Positions 35,941 to 45,214 of a DNA stretch of 63,647 nt are shown one piece after another. The notes under the pieces are model-generated. The model saw only the letters and a program-made list of their open reading frames with translations, searched no databases and was not told the origin of the DNA. Source of the DNA: Bacteroidota bacterium (GTDB taxonomy: Bacteria > Bacteroidota > Bacteroidia > B-17B0 > Aurantibacillaceae). Position 1 is the stretch's first letter; every line of letters begins with the position of its first letter. Location: positions 36,866 through 100,512 of the forward strand of contig PLYA01000055.1 of assembly GCA_003153315.1 (NCBI GenBank), given 5' to 3'. A program made the position numbers and the translations under genes.

Positions 35941-37983
35941 CTACTCCTTGTCGTTGTATTCTTTTTCTTTAGGTGCGAGTTTACCTATTATTTTAAACTC
36001 GGTACGGCGGTTGGCCGCCCTACCCTCTTCAGTACTGTTATCTCCTACGGGTTTGGTTTCTGCATAACCTTGTGCCTGCAACCTTTCAGGTGCAATACCT
36101 TTTTCTTCCAAATATTTTATTACACTCTCCGAACGCTTTTTAGAAAGATTCGCGTTGTATGAGTGGCTTGCTTTGTTATCCGTATGCGAACTGATTTCGA
36201 CAATTACATCGGGGTTTGTTTGTAAAAAAACTACCAGTGTGGTATCTAATGCTTTTTTAGAATCTTCCGTTAAATCATATTTATCTGTTGGGTAGGTAAT
36301 ACTGGTTAGCACAATTGGTTTTTCCATTATCATTTCTTTTAATACCACCGCGTTTTGTTTTAGTATTTGCGAGGAAGTAATGTCTTTAGCAATCAGCTCC
36401 TTTGTACCGTTTAAGTAATTTTCTTTCTCAACAATCAGTTGGTAATCATACCCGGGTTCTATATTCATATCATAAGTACCCTGCGCAGTAGTTTCGGTAG
36501 ATTTAATAAAAATATTATCGCCCGAAGGTGCTTTTGCATATAAAGATACTTTGGCACCTTTTACAGGATTACCATTTTCATCAGTAACAATACCTTCGGT
36601 GCTTAATTTTACAACTGAAAGTTTATTAAATGCATATATATCATCGCAACAGGTTTCACTCTTTTTAGGAGCCACCCCACCTTTTCGGTTAGAAACAAAA
36701 AAGCCTTCTGCTTTATTCTTTCCTTCCACATAATAAATATCATCGGAGGTTGAGTTAATGGGTGCACCAATATTTTCAGGGTCGGTAAAGCGTTTCATCT
36801 CTCCGTTGGCTTTAAAAACGTCTAAGCCACCCAGCCCAGCCCAGCCATTAGAACTAAAAAATAACGTGCGGGTATCATTATCATAATAAGGTGTCATCTC
36901 ATCTCCGGTAGTATTTATTTTACTGCTTGCATTTTTAGGCTCGCTGTATGTTTTCTTTTTAAAATCGTAAATAATAAACCAAATATCCAAACCACCTTTT
37001 CCACCCGGTCTGTCGCTCACAAAATAAATAACCTCATTTTGCTTAACAGATTCTATAGAAGTTGTAGGTTGTGTTGAAGTGTATTTAGGATCATTTATGG
37101 TGTTATCAAGCGGAGCAGGCTCACTCCAACTGCCATCATCTTGCTTGGAGGTAAGATAAAGAGCACATATCATTTTATTTTTCCAGCTTCTTTTACAGCG
37201 TGTAAAATACAAACGTTTGCCATCGGCAGAAAAAGCCGCATTTGTATTGTTAAATCCTTCTTTATTAATAGCGCCCTCATATTCTCCGCTAAACATCCAT
37301 TTACCGTTTTCTTTTTTGGCGGTATAAAACTTTTTATAAGCACCAACCGAAGTATCTGCCGTAGATTGAACGGTATATACCTTTTTATTTACACGAACAG
37401 ATGAATACAACAGCGTGTTTGTATCCAACATAACAGGCGAATGCTCTACATGAATTTTATTTATGCTGGTATCTAAATGAGTAACCGATATTTTACTTGA
37501 TTTTTTGCTGAACACAATAGCCGAATCGCAGCCTGTAATTTCTGCTTTCATTTGTTTTTTATACTGAGAAGCTTCAGGCCCTTTAGCCTGCTTCTTAAAT
37601 TTAGCAAACAAGTCTTTGGCTTTATCGCAGTTACCATTCATCTTCTGCATCAGGGCATTATAATATAATGCCAGATTATTGCTTTGGTTGCTAAACCTAT
37701 ATGCTTTTTCATACCAATCTTGCGCATTTACATAATCTCTGTTTTGGCGATAAGCATCTGCCAATTTATAAGCAATTTTAGCATTATCCGGCTTTAGTTT
37801 CATAAATTGAGCATAGTATTCTATAGCAGCATTGTAATCTCCTTGTGTAACAGCATTATTACCAAAACGCTTGCACTGTATGGCTTTCAAGTCTTGTATT
37901 TGAATAGTATCCTGTGCTTGCGTATAGAACCCAAATAACACAAACAGAAAAGTAATGCAGTATATGCGCTTAATATCTATCAC
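35941..37983 (-). CDS. PorE-like OmpA-family protein (TPR, beta-propeller, CTLD/CRD, OmpA)
   Basis: A 680-residue exported protein with a GTG start at 37983. Signal helix about 5-22, TPR repeats (about 35-130), a PD40/WD40-like propeller (about 190-440: FSADGKRLYFTRC, ERVIYFVSDRPGGKGG-like blades, LFFSSNGWAGLGGLDVF), a carboxypeptidase-regulatory-like domain (about 460-545) and a C-terminal OmpA peptidoglycan-binding domain (EISSHTDNKASHSYN, about 595). This is the PorE architecture of type IX secretion/gliding. It overlaps the PorP-like gene by 14 bp, as such pairs often do. Confidence 0.88.
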   Translation of the reverse strand: MIDIKRIYCITFLFVLFGFYTQAQDTIQIQDLKAIQCKRFGNNAVTQGDYNAAIEYYAQFMKLKPDNAKIAYKLADAYRQNRDYVNAQDWYEKAYRFSNQSNNLALYYNALMQKMNGNCDKAKDLFAKFKKQAKGPEASQYKKQMKAEITGCDSAIVFSKKSSKISVTHLDTSINKIHVEHSPVMLDTNTLLYSSVRVNKKVYTVQSTADTSVGAYKKFYTAKKENGKWMFSGEYEGAINKEGFNNTNAAFSADGKRLYFTRCKRSWKNKMICALYLTSKQDDGSWSEPAPLDNTINDPKYTSTQPTTSIESVKQNEVIYFVSDRPGGKGGLDIWFIIYDFKKKTYSEPKNASSKINTTGDEMTPYYDNDTRTLFFSSNGWAGLGGLDVFKANGEMKRFTDPENIGAPINSTSDDIYYVEGKNKAEGFFVSNRKGGVAPKKSETCCDDIYAFNKLSVVKLSTEGIVTDENGNPVKGAKVSLYAKAPSGDNIFIKSTETTAQGTYDMNIEPGYDYQLIVEKENYLNGTKELIAKDITSSQILKQNAVVLKEMIMEKPIVLTSITYPTDKYDLTEDSKKALDTTLVVFLQTNPDVIVEISSHTDNKASHSYNANLSKKRSESVIKYLEEKGIAPERLQAQGYAETKPVGDNSTEEGRAANRRTEFKIIGKLAPKEKEYNDKE

Positions 37984-38977
37984 AAGGAATTTGGGTTTTC
38001 ATTAAATGTGTACTAATACCAGTATATATAAACGACAATTCTATAGCGCCTCTGTAACTGCTGACTGTATGGAGCTGAGAGATATTAAAGTCATAACTAA
38101 CTCCACCATAATAATTTTTATAATTGGCCCCTATTACTGCAAAAACGGCATCGGTTAAATTAGAAAAACCTTGTCTGCCGTATACGCCCATAAAAACAGC
38201 TTTAGCAATGGAGTAATCTGCACCTAAAGAATAAAAAGCACGGGCACCGAAAAGAAACTCTGAAGCTTTATCTGTTCCCATCATACAAAGCGAAGGCTGC
38301 AAAGTAATTTTAGGTTTCATATACCAGGTAACTCCTAATGAGAGTACTTCACGTGGTTTTAACGTATTGCTGGTAGATAAAAAAGTTTCCTTAGGAGAAT
38401 TTGTATGATACATGGCAACAGCCGTAAATAGCTCTAAATGGTCGGTTAGCTTACGGTCGTAGCCCAAGCCCACGTTTAAATCAAAATAATGCAGGCGATA
38501 ACCCAAATTACTTTCGCTGTTAGGAAGACTTGGATTAAACTGCCCCGAGCCCCAGTCGAATTGGTTTGGAAACGTCTGGCTATTGCCCATACTTTTCATA
38601 GTAATACCGGGTTGCACCCCAATATGGAAATTATTCTTACCCACGTTTTTATGATACGCCAGCGATAGTTGTATGCTACTTACCTGCAAATCTCCGCCCG
38701 ACCTGTCGTTAATAACTAAAAGCCCACCCGATACCTTTTCGTTTTGTATATAAAAATTCATATCGCCACCAACAGATTCTGTCGTATAGGGCTTGGTAAC
38801 TTCTTTCCACTGACTGCGATAGTTTGCCATAGCGCGCCAATCACCATTATAGTTACCCGTGTTAGATGGGGAAATGGTTAAGGGCGTAGAAAAATACTGG
38901 GAAAAGTGAATATCCTGAGCAAAAACTGCTTGCCCTAAAGTGATTGCAAAAAAGAATGTTAAATAATGTTGTTTCAG
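37970..38977 (-). CDS. PorP/SprF-family outer membrane protein
   Basis: A beta-barrel protein of about 335 residues. An ATG at 38830 begins inside the conserved region (MANYRSQW), too late for an exported protein. In the same frame upstream, a CTG at 38975-38977 would give KQHYLTFFFAITLGQAVFAQ as a signal peptide, then the family-typical DIHFSQYFSTPLTISPSNTG. I therefore use the CTG start; no ATG, GTG or TTG exists between the upstream stop and 38830. The PorP/SprF family pairs with PorE-like proteins, the next gene here. Confidence 0.82.
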   Translation of the reverse strand: MKQHYLTFFFAITLGQAVFAQDIHFSQYFSTPLTISPSNTGNYNGDWRAMANYRSQWKEVTKPYTTESVGGDMNFYIQNEKVSGGLLVINDRSGGDLQVSSIQLSLAYHKNVGKNNFHIGVQPGITMKSMGNSQTFPNQFDWGSGQFNPSLPNSESNLGYRLHYFDLNVGLGYDRKLTDHLELFTAVAMYHTNSPKETFLSTSNTLKPREVLSLGVTWYMKPKITLQPSLCMMGTDKASEFLFGARAFYSLGADYSIAKAVFMGVYGRQGFSNLTDAVFAVIGANYKNYYGGVSYDFNISQLHTVSSYRGAIELSFIYTGISTHLMKTQIPCDRY

Positions 38978-39016
38978 AAAATGCTGTTTAAGTTGGTAAA
39001 TATAAAAAAATAAATA

Positions 39017-40075
39017 TTAATCCCTTACTCTGCTAAAACTTAATGTTTTTAACATCCAATTGGGTAAAGGTTTTTCGGGCTTACGTTTACGTAAATCCAA
39101 ATACCAGCCAAGTTTTTTAAAGATGGGTATTTTAAATGTTTCCACAAACTCTATCAATGCGCCATCGGGGTCTTCTATATAACTAAAATGCCCGGCTGCA
39201 TCGCCCATTTCAAAGTTAGTACCACTATCAACTGTAAACGGATATCCGACTTCGACACACTTAGTGCGCAGGGCATTCATGTTTTTTATATCAAAGCATA
39301 AATGTATAAACCCTAAGTCTCCCCAAAAACGGTTTTCGAATATTTTTCGGGGAGTTTTATCATATACTTTAATAAGCTCTATATAACTGCTGCCAAGCAT
39401 ACGTGAAAAACTTCCTTCACGAGGTTTATTATGGGTAAGCAATACGCGGCGACATTTGTTTTTACCAGCAGGCAAATCTTTCAAATCTTCAAATACATCT
39501 TCTTTATCAAACAATATTTTATCATATCCCAAAATATCGGCATAAAACTTTATAGATTTATCCATATTGCTAACGCCTATTACCGCGCCTATAGGCCCAC
39601 CGGTGGCATGATGGCTTTTACCGAACATTTCATTGCTTTCAATAATCTCAAACATATTTCCAAAGGTATCTCTTATGTAAAAGTGTCTTTGTTTGATTGG
39701 ATTAGCTGTAATTTCAGAAAGAATGTGTACTCCTTTTTTGTTAAAGAATGTAAAACTTTCCTCTATGTTTTCAGTTTTAATTTTACCGACAAGTATTCCT
39801 AAATCACCTAATTCTATATCAAAAGAACAAGGCTGAGGAGTTCTGCTGGTGTATTGCCATATTTCGAAACCGCCCCCACCTTTACCACTAATAGCAAGAA
39901 TAGCATGGCGTTGATGGGGTTTTTGTCCGGTATAAGGCAGCATTAAATTAGCTTCAGAAGCTTCATCTAAAATTGGAATATCAATTCCAAAGTTTTGGCG
40001 ATACCATTTGAAACCTTCTTGCACATTTAACACGCCTATGCCCAATTGTTGTATCCCCGATATGATGTAAGACAT
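39017..40075 (-). CDS. Tandem VOC-domain (glyoxalase/bleomycin-resistance-like) protein
   Basis: A 352-residue protein from the ATG at 40075. Two VOC modules are visible: one from about 5 (GIQQLGIGVLNVQEGFKWYR) and one from about 145 (AVIGVSNMDKSIKFYADILGY), each with strands ending in metal-ligand-like Glu (GGFEIWQY; DPDGALIEFVE). VOC enzymes include glyoxalase I and extradiol dioxygenases. The substrate is unknown. A short divergent intergenic gap of 38 bp separates it from the next gene. Confidence 0.82.
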   Translation of the reverse strand: MSYIISGIQQLGIGVLNVQEGFKWYRQNFGIDIPILDEASEANLMLPYTGQKPHQRHAILAISGKGGGGFEIWQYTSRTPQPCSFDIELGDLGILVGKIKTENIEESFTFFNKKGVHILSEITANPIKQRHFYIRDTFGNMFEIIESNEMFGKSHHATGGPIGAVIGVSNMDKSIKFYADILGYDKILFDKEDVFEDLKDLPAGKNKCRRVLLTHNKPREGSFSRMLGSSYIELIKVYDKTPRKIFENRFWGDLGFIHLCFDIKNMNALRTKCVEVGYPFTVDSGTNFEMGDAAGHFSYIEDPDGALIEFVETFKIPIFKKLGWYLDLRKRKPEKPLPNWMLKTLSFSRVRD

Positions 40076-40113
40076 AAATTTGTAATTTGGCGTAAAATTA
40101 AACCAAAATTTAT

Positions 40114-40668
40114 ATGACAAAAATTGTTGCAAGAGTTATTATTGTTATACTTTTTGTTTTTTGCAAATCACTTACAGCACAAACCACTTCTACTTTTCAG
40201 CAGGTACACACTAAGTTGTTAGATGACTATATACTCTTTATAGACTCGGTTGAAAAGAAGCAGTTATTAATAGAGCATTATCCTGACATATATAACCGTA
40301 AGCATATAATTGAAGTAAAGTTTTGTGATGAAAAATTTGTTTATGAAATATGCAAAAAAGTGAAAGTATATAAAAGCGGCCTTCGATATGAGAAAATAAC
40401 CTGGAAAATATGGTACCATCACCACACCTTAGGACATCCTTTTAATGGATGGCCTAAAAAAATTTATGAAATTAAACTGATAGGGGATGATTACCGCTTT
40501 ATAGAGCAGGTGCAATTTGAGTTTGGCAAAAGACCAAAGCGCACAAAAATTATAACCAGCTATGATGATAATTACTTAAGCGAAAGAATTTTGAGACCAA
40601 AAGACCAAGAGGCAACTTATTTTTACGTCAAACCTATGAGCAGCATACCCCGTTTGCATCAGGATTAG
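40114..40668 (+). CDS. Secreted protein of unknown function
   Basis: A 184-residue protein with a signal peptide (ARVIIVILFVFCKSLTAQ). The mature part is rich in Lys, Tyr and His (KIWYHHHTLGHPFNGWPKK) and has no motif I recognise. It ends 4 bp from the convergent 885-residue gene. A divergent partner of the VOC gene by position only. Confidence 0.65.
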   Translation: MTKIVARVIIVILFVFCKSLTAQTTSTFQQVHTKLLDDYILFIDSVEKKQLLIEHYPDIYNRKHIIEVKFCDEKFVYEICKKVKVYKSGLRYEKITWKIWYHHHTLGHPFNGWPKKIYEIKLIGDDYRFIEQVQFEFGKRPKRTKIITSYDDNYLSERILRPKDQEATYFYVKPMSSIPRLHQD

Positions 40669-40672
40669 GCCA

Positions 40673-43330
40673 TTATTGCTTAATGCAAAGAACTTTATTC
40701 TCGTAAAAGCCTATTAAATAAGGTTTCTCATTATTTATCAGGCTACAGTTATCTGGCAGTTTATTTAGTTTTATTTCTGTATCGGTTACTTTATTTCCCA
40801 TTACATCTATTAAGAATAATTTATTCGTGTTTTTTTCAAGTGCAACATAAATATGTTTTTCTTTAAACAGTAAAGAGGTTATCTGTGGTTGAATTTTTAT
40901 ATCCAAACTCAATTCATAAAGCTTCTTTCCAAAAAAGTCAAACACATCAACGCCCTTCTCAGTAACACAAACTAATTGGGGGGCAATGGCATTTTGCAAA
41001 GTATCTATAAAAGCAAACTGAATATCATTCTCTTCGGGGATTGGAGTTTCCTTTAGTTTATCTTCTAAAGAAATCTTGCGAAATTTTTTGGCTGTTTTAT
41101 CTATGTAACAAATGTTTGTAGTCTCTATGTTTTTGCCTTCTTCTATGAAAACCGTTTGTGTTCCTTCTGTAACCTTTAAGTTTATTTTAAGGCGAGTTTC
41201 TCCTTTTCGATTTACTACATCTATTTTACCCAAGCTGTCAATTAAAATAAAATAGTCCTTTTGTTGAAGCACAATTCTTTTTACTTGTCCGATATTATTT
41301 ACAGGAGAAAAATCAACCAGTTTCTTCCCGTTTATAGCATAGCAAATACTGGTATTATTTTTTAAAGGAACCCACAAACGGTAATTCTTATTTGATTCAT
41401 AATCAAATAGCGTCAATCCTTTTCCTGCCGGAGTATTTAGTTTTACAGGAAATCCGCTTACGTTCTTTCCGTTCCTATCAATCAGACATAAATAATTTTC
41501 TGTATTAAAAAGAAGTTGAAGTTTATCATTATCAAAATAATCTACTTGGTGTATTTCCCCTAATATCTTTTCGCTGATGTTTCTTTTCCATAAAATCTTT
41601 CCGGTATTTGACAGCAGGTATAAATTATTTTTCGCATCCACACAAACTAATTCTTTTTCATCGGTAATGTGATTTTTTACCGGAATAGGATTTATATATA
41701 AATCAGTATCTAAAAGAGTTTCCCATAAGGTATTTTGGTATAATTTGTTTTTAGGATTAAAGTTTACGCAAGCCTTAAAAAAAAGATTGTTTTTTAATTT
41801 CTGTAAGCTAAGTGCAACCGATTCATACTTATCAAGCATTTCAGGAGATTGGCCTAGCAGTTTATTTATACTCTTGGATGCTGCATTTGTTATCTCTGTT
41901 TTGCATTTAAACACATCCGCATAAAACAAATAAGCGCTTTCTGCCGCCAAGTTCTTATCTATAAAATTCACCACCCGCTCGTTATCCAATAAATTATTTC
42001 TTTCTGATACTGTATTCTTATAATCACCCAAAGCAGAAACTTCATTACTGAAAAGAATGCCGTTATCTATACTTATAGCATAGACAAACTTCTTATCAAG
42101 AAAATGACCGCACAGATTAGAAAATAAATTCTGTTCTGCGTCGCGGTAAATTCTTACAGAGTCCTTCGTTTCAAAAACGGAATCGCTCACAGCCTTTAAA
42201 AACTCAAGAGCCAGATTCTCTTCGGCAACATGTATTAGCCCGTAATCCTCATCACTGTCACTGCCTCTTGCTTTAAAGAGTATGGCGTAATCGCCAATAA
42301 ATTTTTCCAATTGCATTTGTGCATCCGCATTGGTTTTATCCGAATAAACCTGTAAATCATTTTTTCTTTTGTTTGTGTTGGACGTATAGCTATGCTCAAC
42401 AAACTGTTTGTAATTGCTAATACTTATAGACTGAAAGCGCAGGGTGTTGTATGGCAACACACTTAATATGGTTTTAAAACTAACTGTTTCCTGGCTCTTT
42501 AACGTATTGTAAAAAGCAGAAGAATCATTAGAAAGAAAGCCCTGCGTATTTAATTCACTGGGCGTTATAGAAACATCTGCTGAAACCCATGCTTCATGCC
42601 TTGCACCATAAGTGTTTTTATTTATGGCTGTTTCGGTAAAGAAATTATTCCACCCTGTGTTATAGAAACAAGGCAAATGCACAAACATATTTACATCACT
42701 TTCTTTATCTGATGTTTGATAGGCTTCTATAAACAGTTTGTTTTGGGCTAAGCAGTTTTTATTATTCTGAATGGCATTTTGCAGAAAATTAACATCATCG
42801 GAAAGCATCACCAAACCTGCATTTACATATACATAAAAAGTATAGTCGGGTTGTTTGCATTCATAAATAAAATTGTTTTTGCCATCAAGCTTTTTAGCGG
42901 CAAAGCTTTTTGCCAGGAAGGAAATAAACAAATCATTGGTATTAATATCCGCTAAATTAAATGCGGCGAGCAGCGGTGATTGACCCAGAGGATACCCCTT
43001 GTTTTGATATAACGCCACATAAACTGCCTGCACACCGAAAGTATTACTTGCGTTGGAGTTACTAATTAAAGAATCAGCCCTTTGAAGTGTTTTATTAAAC
43101 TGTCTAATAGCATCTGCTCTTAAAAGCTCTTCCCATAGCAGGTTGCCCTGATTGAGTTTCTCTGAAAGTTCGTGCAGGCTTTTGGCTTCCAATAACACAT
43201 AACAACTATCGGGCAAAACACTAAGCGGGCTAACCGTGGGGCGTTTTAAGTTGCTTAAATATAAATAGCCCCAAGTTCCACATGCAATGGCAGAGACTAA
43301 TAAGAGGGTAAAAGCAATTTTCTTAATCAC
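40673..43330 (-). CDS. Large membrane-anchored protein with propeller-like C-terminus
   Basis: An 885-residue protein, not recognised by name. One N-terminal helix (about 5-25) exposes the rest outside the inner membrane. Residues 35 to about 500 begin LPDSCYVLLEAKSL, as in DUF3352-like proteins that use LP-x-D-x-x-x-Y-x-x-L starts. From about 540 repeated strands (KELVCVDAKNNLYLLSNTGK, then ILWKRN; LCLIDRNGKNVSGFP; FFGKKLYELSLD) suggest a PQQ/YVTN-like beta-propeller. It may be cotranscribed with rnhB upstream (84-bp gap). Confidence 0.7.
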   Translation of the reverse strand: MIKKIAFTLLLVSAIACGTWGYLYLSNLKRPTVSPLSVLPDSCYVLLEAKSLHELSEKLNQGNLLWEELLRADAIRQFNKTLQRADSLISNSNASNTFGVQAVYVALYQNKGYPLGQSPLLAAFNLADINTNDLFISFLAKSFAAKKLDGKNNFIYECKQPDYTFYVYVNAGLVMLSDDVNFLQNAIQNNKNCLAQNKLFIEAYQTSDKESDVNMFVHLPCFYNTGWNNFFTETAINKNTYGARHEAWVSADVSITPSELNTQGFLSNDSSAFYNTLKSQETVSFKTILSVLPYNTLRFQSISISNYKQFVEHSYTSNTNKRKNDLQVYSDKTNADAQMQLEKFIGDYAILFKARGSDSDEDYGLIHVAEENLALEFLKAVSDSVFETKDSVRIYRDAEQNLFSNLCGHFLDKKFVYAISIDNGILFSNEVSALGDYKNTVSERNNLLDNERVVNFIDKNLAAESAYLFYADVFKCKTEITNAASKSINKLLGQSPEMLDKYESVALSLQKLKNNLFFKACVNFNPKNKLYQNTLWETLLDTDLYINPIPVKNHITDEKELVCVDAKNNLYLLSNTGKILWKRNISEKILGEIHQVDYFDNDKLQLLFNTENYLCLIDRNGKNVSGFPVKLNTPAGKGLTLFDYESNKNYRLWVPLKNNTSICYAINGKKLVDFSPVNNIGQVKRIVLQQKDYFILIDSLGKIDVVNRKGETRLKINLKVTEGTQTVFIEEGKNIETTNICYIDKTAKKFRKISLEDKLKETPIPEENDIQFAFIDTLQNAIAPQLVCVTEKGVDVFDFFGKKLYELSLDIKIQPQITSLLFKEKHIYVALEKNTNKLFLIDVMGNKVTDTEIKLNKLPDNCSLINNEKPYLIGFYENKVLCIKQ

Positions 43331-43414
43331 AATAAAGAGTAAAGATAAGGTATGGGGGTGTTTATATAGGTATAAACCATAAAAGGTTATGAAACAAAGC
43401 TTGTGAAAATCTAA

Positions 43415-44011
43415 TTAAAACAAAGAAAGTTGAGGAGGCAACAACGTAAAGCTTTTTCGATGATACTTACACGCCCCATGTTTTCTAATTCCATCACGAT
43501 GCAACATAGTAGGATAGCCTTTGTTTTTATCCCAGCCATAATACGGAAACTCTTTGTGCATCTCCTGCATTAAATCATCCCGATAGGTTTTTGCCAATAG
43601 TGATGCGGCGGCAATACTCATATACGTAGCATCGCCTTTTATAACACACAGGTGCTTAATATTTGGGTAGGGTTTAAAACGGTTACCGTCTATCAACAAA
43701 AAATCGGGGCGAAGCGCAAGTTTATCCACCGCGTGGTGCATAGCCAATATGGATGCGTTTAAAATATTAATACTGTCAATCTTTTTATGATCAACCACGG
43801 CAACGGCATAGGCCAGTGCATCTTGTTTTATTTGTTGAGCTAATTCGTAACGCAGTTTCTCGGGTATTTTTTTAGAATCATCAATATGTTTGTTCTTATA
43901 TCCCACAGGCAATATAACAGCAGCAGCCACTACCGGACCGGCCAGGCAACCCCTACCCGCTTCATCGCAACCGGCCTCTGTATTCATTTTTTTATAGTGA
44001 GACTTTAGCAA
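43415..44011 (-). CDS. rnhB: Ribonuclease HII
   Basis: A 198-residue RNase HII that cleaves RNA in RNA-DNA hybrids and at single ribonucleotides. The active-site motif CDEAGRGCLAGPVVAAAVILP-like region (residues 15 onward), DDSKKIPEKLR (about 45) and the acidic FLLIDGNRF (about 101) with GDATYMSIAAASLLAKTYRD are seen. The TTG at 44011 gives the family-typical MLKxxY start; an ATG at 43987 is possible. Confidence 0.95.
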   Translation of the reverse strand: MLKSHYKKMNTEAGCDEAGRGCLAGPVVAAAVILPVGYKNKHIDDSKKIPEKLRYELAQQIKQDALAYAVAVVDHKKIDSINILNASILAMHHAVDKLALRPDFLLIDGNRFKPYPNIKHLCVIKGDATYMSIAAASLLAKTYRDDLMQEMHKEFPYYGWDKNKGYPTMLHRDGIRKHGACKYHRKSFTLLPPQLSLF

Positions 44012-44077
44012 AGTTCTTTTATACTGGTTTTATTTGTTTGGCATTTCGGCAGTTTACCGCCAGAGGGCTTATATTAA

Positions 44078-44785
44078 CTATTCTTTAACTTTCTTTTTAA
44101 TAGTTAAAAAAGTATAACGAAACCCAATTGTCATTTGTTGTGTTCTCCATATTGTTGTTCTATGATTATTAGGATAAATATTATTAAGCCCATAATAATA
44201 ATTGCCTTCCATAGCAAACATATTTGTTATACGATATATAATTCCTACTGTTTCTTCAAAATCAACATCTTTAATATGTAATCTATCCGTGCTATAATAA
44301 GTAGCACTTGGGCTTAAAATTAACATGGGATTAAAGCTATAATTACTTTGGGTTGTTTCTTCTGCGCTTCCCATAAGCCGAGCTGATAACCGAACTCCAA
44401 TATTAAATGTAAAATTTTTAACGTTTATGCCGTAATGAATGGGCAGGCTTAAATAAGAAATATGTTTTGAAATAGTGGTGGTGTTAAGTAATTTGGTTGT
44501 GCTTCCATTTGAGTTAAATATGGAGCCCATAGTATCTACAATTTGTTCTTGCCCTTCTATTCGAGTAAATAACAATTCTACTCCAAATACTTCATACTTT
44601 CTTATTGGTAGGTTATAAAAAAAACCTGCCTGTCCTGATGGTCTTAAATAAATTTTTTGTGATGTGTGAATGGGGTCATATAGATTGTCGGAAATTTTAC
44701 TAAATCCGCCCTCTATTTTAATGCCGATCGATTGTTGCCCAAACAAAGCATAACTAAATAATAAAAGTATAATAGCGTATTTCAC
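44078..44785 (-). CDS. Outer-membrane beta-barrel protein (PorT-like)
   Basis: A 235-residue protein with a signal peptide (MKYAIILLLFSYALFGQQ). The mature part has alternating aromatic/polar strands and ends in QQMTIGFRYTFLTIKKK, consistent with a small beta-barrel of the outer-membrane beta-barrel (PorT) group common in Bacteroidota. Function unknown. It is monocistronic; the 230 bp upstream of it, to array E, show nothing I can identify. Confidence 0.7.
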   Translation of the reverse strand: MKYAIILLLFSYALFGQQSIGIKIEGGFSKISDNLYDPIHTSQKIYLRPSGQAGFFYNLPIRKYEVFGVELLFTRIEGQEQIVDTMGSIFNSNGSTTKLLNTTTISKHISYLSLPIHYGINVKNFTFNIGVRLSARLMGSAEETTQSNYSFNPMLILSPSATYYSTDRLHIKDVDFEETVGIIYRITNMFAMEGNYYYGLNNIYPNNHRTTIWRTQQMTIGFRYTFLTIKKKVKE

Positions 44786-45016
44786 CCCCCTAAACTACCC
44801 AAAATAGGCAAAAGAGCAAAACGCACCCTTCGACGAATTTTTGCCAAACTTCAGAATCTCCTCTTCAATTTGACCGTTTAATTGTTAAATCCGACCTTTT
44901 AAAAAGTTGTCCCAAAAAAGTTGCTTAAAAACTTGACAAGTGCCCTGCGATTTTGGTATCTTAGACTAAACAAGCAGCAAAAGGCTCTTTGAAAAGAAAA
45001 AAAACGGTTTTATAAA

Positions 45017-45184
45017 GTCAACTGAACTCAGTGCAAGTTCATCTGAAGTCAGATCAAACCTATCTGACATCAAACTTAACTTAACTGATATCAAACAAAA
45101 CTCAACTGATATCAAACTAAATCTATCTGAAGTCAAACTAAATAGCACTGAAGTCAAATGAAACAGAAATGAAGACAAACTAAA
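45017..45184 (+). repeat. 21-bp tandem array E
   Basis: Eight units are aligned on TGA-NN-TCA at 45023, 45044, 45065, 45086, 45107, 45128, 45149 and 45170, exactly 21 bp apart. The core is a dyad: TGATATCA in two units, and TCTGAAGTCAGA spans a perfect 12-bp dyad at 45042-45053. The array ends about 30 bp before the start of the orphan-family gene on the same strand. Confidence 0.93.
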
Positions 45185-45214
45185 CAAGATTATAAACCAA
45201 TAAAAATAAAAACC

